Source of the DNA: Lachnospiraceae bacterium
GTDB lineage: Bacteria; Bacillota; Clostridia; Lachnospirales; Lachnospiraceae
Reading direction: 5' to 3'
Assembly: GCA_910575475.1 (NCBI GenBank)
Contig: CAJTGD010000048.1
Location: forward strand, 1-36,729
Length of the DNA: 36,729 nucleotides
Positions 32,358-36,729 of this stretch are shown one piece after another (within the stretch, counting starts at the first letter, position 1; each line of letters begins with the position of its first letter). A program made the position numbers and the translations under genes. The notes under the pieces are model-generated. The model saw only the letters and a program-made list of their open reading frames with translations. It was not told the origin of the DNA and did no database searches.

Positions 32358-32901
32358 GGAAATATTCGTCCACTACTGTTCGCCGACACTGGCAGGGATA
32401 AAAACGGCAAATTTATTTTCCTGCCGCTTTGCAGACGAAAAAGAAATGAGGGACAGCGTCCGCAGGCTGAACGTGGCCCTTGTGAAAAAGGGGATCAGGG
32501 TTCTTCCCCTCCGGTACCGTGACGGGTGTGCGCTTATTTATGCATACCGGCCGTCAAAGCTGTCGCAGGACTTACAGCAGGCTGATGCCTGCAGTCTGTT
32601 AGAAAAACGCGGATACACGTTTGGCGCGCCGGAACGGTGCATTATCCAGCTTATGCAGAGACTGGCGGATGGCGGGGAATTCCCGCACGAAATTGGATTA
32701 TTTCTTGGCTACCCGCCGGAAGATGTAAGCGGCTTTATCGAGAACAGGGCAGAAGGGTATAAATGTGTGGGGGAATGGAAGGTCTACGGTGATGCGGATA
32801 AGGCAAAAGAGACATTTGCAGAATACCGGAAATGCACGGAGGCCTGCCTTGCACAGTTTGCACAGGGTAAGTCTATTGAACGGCTCACAGTGGCCGTTTG
32901 A
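32350..32901 (+). CDS. DUF3793 family protein
   Basis: A 183-residue, probably cytoplasmic, protein with the pattern of DUF3793: HYCSPTLAGIKTANLFSC at the start, EFPHEIGLFLGYPPEDVSGFIEN in the middle, then YKCVGEWKVYGD and YRKCTEACL. Conserved cysteines (CSP, YKCVG, RKCTEAC) suggest a metal or redox role, but none is established. Family members are commonly beside flavodoxin and Feo-type genes. GGGGAGGG precedes the ATG at 32350, which overlaps the DUF2325 stop by 8 bases; the flavodoxin gene follows 40 bases later. One operon is likely. Confidence 0.82.
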   Translation: MSEEIFVHYCSPTLAGIKTANLFSCRFADEKEMRDSVRRLNVALVKKGIRVLPLRYRDGCALIYAYRPSKLSQDLQQADACSLLEKRGYTFGAPERCIIQLMQRLADGGEFPHEIGLFLGYPPEDVSGFIENRAEGYKCVGEWKVYGDADKAKETFAEYRKCTEACLAQFAQGKSIERLTVAV

Positions 32902-32941
32902 TATATAAAAAATATTTTAACAGAAAGGCAGGATACATATT

Positions 32942-33364
32942 ATGGCAAAAATAGCAGTAGTTTATTGGAGCGGAACCGGAAACACGCAGGCAATGGCGGA
33001 GGCGGTCCTGGAAGGTGCAAAGGCAGGCGGGGCGGAGGCGGATCTGCTTACAGCTTCGGAGTTTGACGCTTCCCAAATAGATTCCTATGACGCAGTTGCT
33101 TTCGGCTGCCCGGCTATGGGTGCGGAGGTGCTGGAAGAAGGCGAATTCCAGCCGATGTTCGATTCCGTGGAAGGAAAGCTCGGCGGGAAAAAGACCGGGC
33201 TGTTCGGCTCTTATGGATGGGGCGACGGGGAATGGATGCGTAACTGGGAGGAAACCTGCAGGACGGCGGGCGCAGTGCTTGTGTGTGACAGCGTGACCTG
33301 CAATGAGGCGCCGGACGAAGATGCACTGGAAGACTGCAGGGTGCTCGGAAAAGCGCTGGCATAA
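32942..33364 (+). CDS. Flavodoxin
   Basis: A 140-residue short-chain flavodoxin that replaces ferredoxin as an electron carrier, typically under iron shortage. The FMN phosphate loop is VVYWSGTGNTQAMAEAV; the isoalloxazine loops are GCPAMGAEVLEEGEF and GSYGWGDGEWM. AAAGGCAGG lies before the ATG at a slightly long distance. Its place behind DUF2325/DUF3793 and the GTTAG operator supports an iron-starvation operon. A strong hairpin follows at once. Confidence 0.92.
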   Translation: MAKIAVVYWSGTGNTQAMAEAVLEGAKAGGAEADLLTASEFDASQIDSYDAVAFGCPAMGAEVLEEGEFQPMFDSVEGKLGGKKTGLFGSYGWGDGEWMRNWEETCRTAGAVLVCDSVTCNEAPDEDALEDCRVLGKALA

Positions 33365-33370
33365 TTCATG

Positions 33371-33400
33371 ACAATAGATTGCAGGTGCAATCTATTGTTT
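33371..33400 (+). terminator. Hairpin terminator after the flavodoxin gene
   Basis: ACAATAGATTGCA (33371-33383) pairs perfectly with TGCAATCTATTGT (33386-33398) around GG, followed by TTC. The T-run is short, so part of the transcript may run on into the lipoprotein gene 22 bases later. Confidence 0.6.
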
Positions 33401-33419
33401 CGGGAAAGGACTGTGGAAG

Positions 33420-34643
33420 ATGAAAAAATTTAAATCAAGACTGTTGACACTTGGGTTTGTGGGTATCCTGGCATTGTCGTCCGCACTGGCAGGATGCGGC
33501 CAGAACCCGCAGGATAACAATCCGCAGCAGGATTCGTCAGAGGTTGTTGGCAGCACGGAAAATAATCAGCAGGAAACAGCGGTCGAAATCGGCAGCAGGG
33601 ATGATTTTGCAAAAATATATGATGACCTCTCAGCGTCATACATACTTACGGCGGACATTGACTTTGGCGGTGAAACCGTGAATCCGGTCGGAATCTTCGA
33701 GCCGAAGTCAGATGCGGAGGAGGATGCGGAAACGCCCAACACGGCGCTTGCCTTTACCGGCACTTTTGACGGGAACGGGCATACCCTTTCAAACATAAAG
33801 ATTGACGCGGCGGATAAAAACGGCGTAGGGCTGTTCGGCTGCATGACCGGGGAAGGCTCCTGGGTGAAAAACCTGAAAGTGGAAAATATAAGCGTAAAGG
33901 GCGGGAATTACACTGGCGGCGTGATCGGCTTTGCGGATTTCGGCTCTTATGTAGAGGGGATCACCCTCAGTGGTAAAAATACGGTAGAGGGCAGATTCCT
34001 GATCGGGGGAATTGCCGGGGCTTCCCACGCGGATATTGTGGACTGTGAGGCAGTGGCAGACCTTACGCTCACAGATGCCAATATGCAGGGGGCGGGCATC
34101 ATTGTTGGCGGTCAGGAAGACGGCAATCTTGAAAACTGTACTGCAGGCGGAACCATTACCGCTCCTGACGGTTGTTACAGCATTGGGGGACTGGCAGGCT
34201 GTTTCCATTGCAGCGAGTATGCGAAAAACTGTAAAGCGGAAAACGTGAAGATTGTGACGGGCGATAACTGCTGGCTGCTCGGCGGCCTTGCAGGACACTC
34301 CGGGACTTTTGAAAATGCCCCGACGCTGGTAGAGAACGGCACCGTAAAGAATGTGTCGATTGAAACGGGCAGAAATTCAGAGAGGATCGGAGGGATTACC
34401 GGAGGGGGATTTTATTCTCCCATGTTCAAAGAATATTACCCGGAACCCGCAAAGTCAGATATAAGCTCCTGCACCGTTTCTGAATTTACTGTTTCGGGAG
34501 GGAAATATGTGGGCGCTGCTGTCGGGTATTCCTATGGCACAACGTCCATAGACGGCTTTGATGGGCAGATGACATGGGATGGCTCGGAAAGCAAAGAGCT
34601 GGCTGGAGCTGACGAAAGCGTGAAGCTGGAGGAACTGAAATAA
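33420..34643 (+). CDS. GLUG-type repeat lipoprotein
   Basis: A 407-residue surface lipoprotein: signal peptide, lipobox ALAGC (Cys 26), a Gln/Asn/Ser-rich linker (about 27-55), then a right-handed beta-helix-like repeat region (about 85-390). The repeats show the pattern GGxxG at regular intervals (NYTGGVIGFADFGS, FLIGGIAGASH, YSIGGLAGCFHC, WLLGGLAGHSG, ERIGGITGGGF, KYVGAAVGYSYG), typical of GLUG repeats in adhesins and surface proteins. Cysteines occur in the repeats (GLFGCM, VDCE, ENCT, KNCK). It follows the flavodoxin gene; its role in the metal cluster is unclear (surface binding of cells, glycans or a metal ligand). Confidence 0.85.
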   Translation: MKKFKSRLLTLGFVGILALSSALAGCGQNPQDNNPQQDSSEVVGSTENNQQETAVEIGSRDDFAKIYDDLSASYILTADIDFGGETVNPVGIFEPKSDAEEDAETPNTALAFTGTFDGNGHTLSNIKIDAADKNGVGLFGCMTGEGSWVKNLKVENISVKGGNYTGGVIGFADFGSYVEGITLSGKNTVEGRFLIGGIAGASHADIVDCEAVADLTLTDANMQGAGIIVGGQEDGNLENCTAGGTITAPDGCYSIGGLAGCFHCSEYAKNCKAENVKIVTGDNCWLLGGLAGHSGTFENAPTLVENGTVKNVSIETGRNSERIGGITGGGFYSPMFKEYYPEPAKSDISSCTVSEFTVSGGKYVGAAVGYSYGTTSIDGFDGQMTWDGSESKELAGADESVKLEELK

Positions 34644-34692
34644 AAGAAGTGGTCTGCAGCATTTACAGAAACAGCAGAATAGAGGTGGCATC

Positions 34693-35001
34693 GTGCGCAT
34701 AATGGTTCTTGAACTGAAGGATCAGGACTCGCCCATCTTTGATAAGATCATGGAAGTGGTGAAATGCTGTCCTGATATTGAATACATGAAGATAAAGGAT
34801 GAGCCGGTGTTGTCACTGCCGGGACTGGAAATCTATCCCGGCCGGCGTAAGATATACCGTGATCGCCGGGAAATAAATCTTACAGCAAAGGAGTATAACC
34901 TTCTCAGCCTGCTTGTGGCGAACAAAGGGCAGGTGCTTACATATGAACAGATATACCGTAAGGTATGGGGTGAGGATGCGTTCGGCGATGAAAGCAAATA
35001 A
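34693..35001 (+). pseudogene. Truncated OmpR/PhoB-type DNA-binding domain
   Basis: A 102-residue fragment starting at GTG (34693, GAGGTGG ahead) or ATG (34702). After about 35 unassigned residues it carries the first two thirds of a winged-helix response-regulator domain (LEIYPGRRKIYRDRREINLTAKEYNLLSLLVANKGQVLTYEQIYRKVWGED). It stops at GDESK, where the DNA-recognition helix and wing should follow (usually ...VxxHIxxLRxKL). No receiver domain is present. The stop is followed within about 100 bases by an IS200-type remnant, so IS insertion and deletion probably cut it. Confidence 0.75.
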
Positions 35002-35104
35002 GTATTATAACAGTGGCTTGAGAAAATCAGGCTGCTGTTATTTTTTTTATCGGCTTTAGCCGGTTGAGTACGACGGAGTTTTTCGTGTTCCGAAAAATGG
35101 AGGC

Positions 35105-35284
35105 GTGCGAAACAAAAATCACATTGTCTTTACTCCCAAGTATAGACGAAAAGCAATTTATAATCAATACAAAGTAAGTATACGTGACATTATAAAACAA
35201 CTCTGCGCGTATAAATGTGATAAAACTGTGATAAGGCTGTGGTCGGAGTCTGAAAATTCTGCAAATGATTTTCTATCCTATTGA
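35105..35284 (+). pseudogene. IS200/IS605 TnpA remnant
   Basis: A reading frame without a start codon translates to NKNHIVFTPKYRRKAIYNQY and then KVSIRDIIKQLCAYK, the N-terminus of a Y1 transposase. The following residues (CDKTVIRLWSESENS...) do not continue the family, and a stop follows. The HUH motif and catalytic tyrosine are lost. Small hairpins just upstream (CGGC-TTTA-GCCG near 35052 and TTTTTCG/CGAAAAA at 35079-35097) may be parts of the element end. The stretch 35002-35410 holds no intact gene. Confidence 0.75.
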
Positions 35285-35310
35285 CAAAAGCAAGGCGTAA
35301 GAGTTATACT
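35281..35310 (+). promoter_or_regulatory. Sigma-A promoter of the HMA/ATC-hydrolase operon
   Basis: TTGACA (35281-35286) and TATACT (35305-35310) are 18 bases apart. The -35 overlaps the end of the TnpA remnant. Two GTTAG operators follow within 75 bases. Confidence 0.7.
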
Positions 35311-35319
35311 TAAAATTGA

Positions 35320-35335
35320 GTTAGCGGCTACTAAC
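35320..35335. promoter_or_regulatory. GTTAG-N6-CTAAC operator (proximal)
   Basis: GTTAG-CGGCTA-CTAAC, 9 bases after the -10 box, covering the expected start of transcription. It is the best-placed repressor site of the four. Confidence 0.65.
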
Positions 35336-35365
35336 ACAAAACAGCCGCATTTTTTAGAGACATGA

Positions 35366-35381
35366 GTTAGTTTTTGCTAAC
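35366..35381. promoter_or_regulatory. GTTAG-N6-CTAAC operator (distal)
   Basis: GTTAG-TTTTTG-CTAAC, with A and T extending it to 18 bp, 30 bases after the proximal site and just before the ribosome site region (GAGGAGG). Confidence 0.65.
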
Positions 35382-35410
35382 TACGATTAGGAGAGCGAGG
35401 AGGACATCTT

Positions 35411-35680
35411 ATGGTGAAGATAACAGTGGGAATAGAAGGAATGGCCTGCGGTATGTGCGAGGCGCATATCAACGAGGCTGTAAGGAATGCCTTTCAGGTA
35501 AAGAAAGTGGCAAGCTCCCATACAAAGAAGCAGACAGTCATCCTTGCGGAGAAGGACATCCCGGAGCAGGAACTGAAAAGCGTGGTGGCAAAGGCGGGAT
35601 ACAATGCCGTATCCGTAAGCAGTGAGCCGTATGAGAAGAAAGGGCTGTTCGGAAAGGCAGGAAAAAAACATGAGGGATAA
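35411..35680 (+). CDS. Heavy-metal-associated (HMA) domain protein
   Basis: An 89-residue ferredoxin-fold metal-binding protein with a variant of the HMA motif, GMACGMCEAHINEAVR, where the usual MxCxxC becomes M-A-C-G-M-C. The C-terminal tail is basic (EKKGLFGKAGKKHEG). Proteins with CGMCEAH motifs are common in Clostridia, often near Cu- or ZIP-type transporters, and may carry copper, zinc or another soft metal. GAGGAGG precedes the ATG by about 9 bases. It overlaps the next gene by 11 bases. The promoter with two GTTAG sites indicates metal-dependent control. Confidence 0.88.
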   Translation: MVKITVGIEGMACGMCEAHINEAVRNAFQVKKVASSHTKKQTVILAEKDIPEQELKSVVAKAGYNAVSVSSEPYEKKGLFGKAGKKHEG

Positions 35681-36392
35681 GGAACTGGCGATTGACTGGA
35701 GGAAGCACATCTGCTATTCCAGACAGGTAAAAAATGTGATTCAGCAACGTTTGGCGGCACGTTATCCTGATAAAGAAGCAGAGGAATTATGGGAAAAAGT
35801 CCAGCATCAGTATGCAGAGTTCCTGAAAGATCTTCCCTTTCTGGGAGGCGGGAAAAATACGCATAACGCCACAGGCGGGACTTATGACTGCATTGCTATA
35901 TTTGCCTATTATGAGGCAGTCCCTGACAAGCCGTCCGTTGATGAACTGTATGAGATGAACAATGAGGTTTTTCTCCCGCCTTTTCGGTTCCTGGGAAAAG
36001 TTATGGACGGCAACAGGAACTTTCTTTTAAGGCTTATGAACATAGCGTTTCAGAGGACAGCCGCAAAGGACAGAAAAATCAGGGATATATGTCCAGACGG
36101 ATACATTATGGAAACGGAGCCCTTTGATAAAGGAAACGGAATCCGCTACCGGTTTTTGAGGTGTCCTGTTGCTGAATTTGCGAGGAGGCATGGATACATG
36201 GATTTAATGCCGGCCTTTTGCAACGGAGATTTTCCGGCGTTTGGATTTCTGTATACGACGCTTATAAGGGAGCATACCTGTGCGGAAGGCAGCGTCTGTG
36301 ATTATTGGATCGTAGGGGACAAAAGTCCAGTGGCAGGCAGATACCGTCTTATAAAAGACAAAAAGGGGTTTGTCGTCAGCAGGGGGAAGTGA
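35670..36392 (+). CDS. L-2-amino-thiazoline-4-carboxylic acid hydrolase-like protein
   Basis: A 240-residue protein of the ATC-hydrolase family, whose founding member opens a thiazoline ring to S-carbamoyl-cysteine. Recognisable stretches are CIAIFAYYEAVPD, DGYIMETEPFDKGNGIRYRFLRCPVAEFARRHGYMDLMPAFCNGDFPAFGF, and RHTC-like EHTCAEGSVCDYWIVGD at the end. The conserved Cys in CPVAEF or AFCNGD may be catalytic. Most bacterial members have no proven substrate. The ATG at 35670 overlaps the HMA stop, so the two are coupled. GTGA at its own stop overlaps the ZIP-tail remnant. Confidence 0.8.
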   Translation: MRDKELAIDWRKHICYSRQVKNVIQQRLAARYPDKEAEELWEKVQHQYAEFLKDLPFLGGGKNTHNATGGTYDCIAIFAYYEAVPDKPSVDELYEMNNEVFLPPFRFLGKVMDGNRNFLLRLMNIAFQRTAAKDRKIRDICPDGYIMETEPFDKGNGIRYRFLRCPVAEFARRHGYMDLMPAFCNGDFPAFGFLYTTLIREHTCAEGSVCDYWIVGDKSPVAGRYRLIKDKKGFVVSRGK

Positions 36393-36490
36393 TTCCGGAG
36401 ATGTCGGCAGGAAAGCACTCCAATGTGGGGACAGTGCTATTTGCGGCCGGGTTTACGGTCATGATGGCGCTGGATGTGGCGCTTGGATAA
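36389..36490 (+). pseudogene. C-terminal remnant of a ZIP-family metal transporter
   Basis: A 33-residue tail reading VIPEMSAGKHSNVGTVLFAAGF and ending MMALDVALG, which matches the last helix of ZIP (ZupT-like) transporters (IPExH...GxxxGFxxMMxLDxxLG). The first seven helices and the metal-binding core are missing. The frame begins in the GTGA overlap with the hydrolase stop, so a deletion probably fused the two genes' ends. It suggests that the ancestral operon was HMA, hydrolase, ZIP importer. Confidence 0.75.
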
Positions 36491-36510
36491 AAGAATGGAG
36501 GATGGGGAAA

Positions 36511-36681
36511 ATGAGCAGACATGATGAGATCAAAAACGCATATAAGAGCCTTGGAGGAGAGGCGACATTCTATGACGGGATGATAACCTGCTCCACGCTG
36601 CCAGGTAAGGCAGTCTGTAAGTTGGTATGGAACATGAATGAAATCACTAATCCCCCAGCTATGCTGGGGAGAATAGAGTAA
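36511..36681 (+). pseudogene. N-terminal fragment of a class I SAM-dependent methyltransferase
   Basis: A 56-residue open frame. The first 42 residues (MSRHDEIKNAYKSLGG, then FYDGMITCSTLPGKAVCKLVWNMN) match the N-terminus of a clostridial methyltransferase family; the SAM-binding GxGxG part is missing. From EITNPPAMLGRIE on, the reading frame follows a hairpin that looks like an IS200/IS605 end. GGAGG lies ahead of the ATG. The rest of the gene might continue beyond the inserted element outside the window. Confidence 0.7.
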
Positions 36682-36729
36682 GTTGTGACGAAGAAGATAT
36701 TATAAAAAAGCCTCCTATGTTAAAATGAG
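36637..36729. mobile_element. Probable IS200/IS605-type element end
   Basis: CCCCAGC-TAT-GCTGGGG (36653-36669) is a short subterminal hairpin of the kind TnpA recognises, placed exactly where the methyltransferase similarity stops. The remaining 60 bases to the window end have no recognisable gene and would be the element's interior or flank. Confidence 0.5.

Overview
The window looks like chromosomal DNA from a gut-type Clostridia member, most likely Lachnospiraceae. Reasons: mid-range GC, strong AGGAGG ribosome sites, Gram-positive lipoproteins with lipoboxes, paired GPH sugar symporters, a YesM/AraC-type two-component system beside a sugar ABC transporter, DUF3793/DUF2325 genes, and IS1182 and IS200/IS605 relics. 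No rRNA, tRNA or CRISPR array was recognised.

Layout. (1) 1-3231: a xyloside module, a GPH symporter followed by a GH43 beta-xylosidase. (2) 3239-6674: an IS-like inverted-repeat element, a broken histidine kinase, a MerR/TfoX_C gene pair, a divergent aldo-keto reductase with two 4Fe-4S motifs and a MerR-type promoter (19-bp spacer), and an orphan lipoprotein. (3) 6704-13665: a PucR-type regulator (minus strand) opposite a five-gene acyl cluster: thiolase-fold enzyme, DUF35 Zn-ribbon/OB partner, acyl carrier protein, phosphotransacylase and butyrate-type kinase, followed by a DUF1097 membrane protein. The order suggests carbon-carbon cleavage or acyl transfer on a dedicated carrier, ending in acyl-phosphate and ATP. 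This is the best candidate here for an undescribed pathway. (4) 13941-16551, minus strand: an Fe-S/flavin reductase and a second GPH symporter, possibly serving the same substrate. (5) 16962-25424: an alpha-glucoside module: GH13 glucosidase, AraC-type response regulator, YesM-type kinase, and a divergent lipoprotein/permease/permease ABC importer with no ATPase of its own.

(6) 25475-36729: an accessory region. It starts with an internally deleted IS1182-type element. A TetR gene follows, behind a perfect sigma-A promoter with a tandem operator-like repeat. Next come a heterodimeric exporter-fold ABC transporter, an AraC regulator, DUF2325, DUF3793, a flavodoxin, a GLUG-type lipoprotein, an HMA metal-binding protein and an ATC-hydrolase-like protein. 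Four copies of GTTAG-N6-CTAAC lie before three of its transcription units, suggesting one regulon, probably metal (iron) responsive. The ABC pair plus AraC recalls yersiniabactin-type uptake (YbtPQ/YbtA), and the ATC-hydrolase family acts on thiazoline rings, so scavenging of a thiazoline metallophore is a testable idea. The right end is decayed: a cut OmpR-type domain, an IS200 TnpA remnant, the tail of a ZIP transporter and the head of a methyltransferase cut by an IS-like end.

The intergenic DNA is rich in small inverted-repeat elements. One has 13-bp terminal repeats and 11-bp flanking direct repeats and appears to have inserted into a terminator-like hairpin. Another is a tandem 48-bp repeat whose hairpin stems differ by a compensatory base-pair change.
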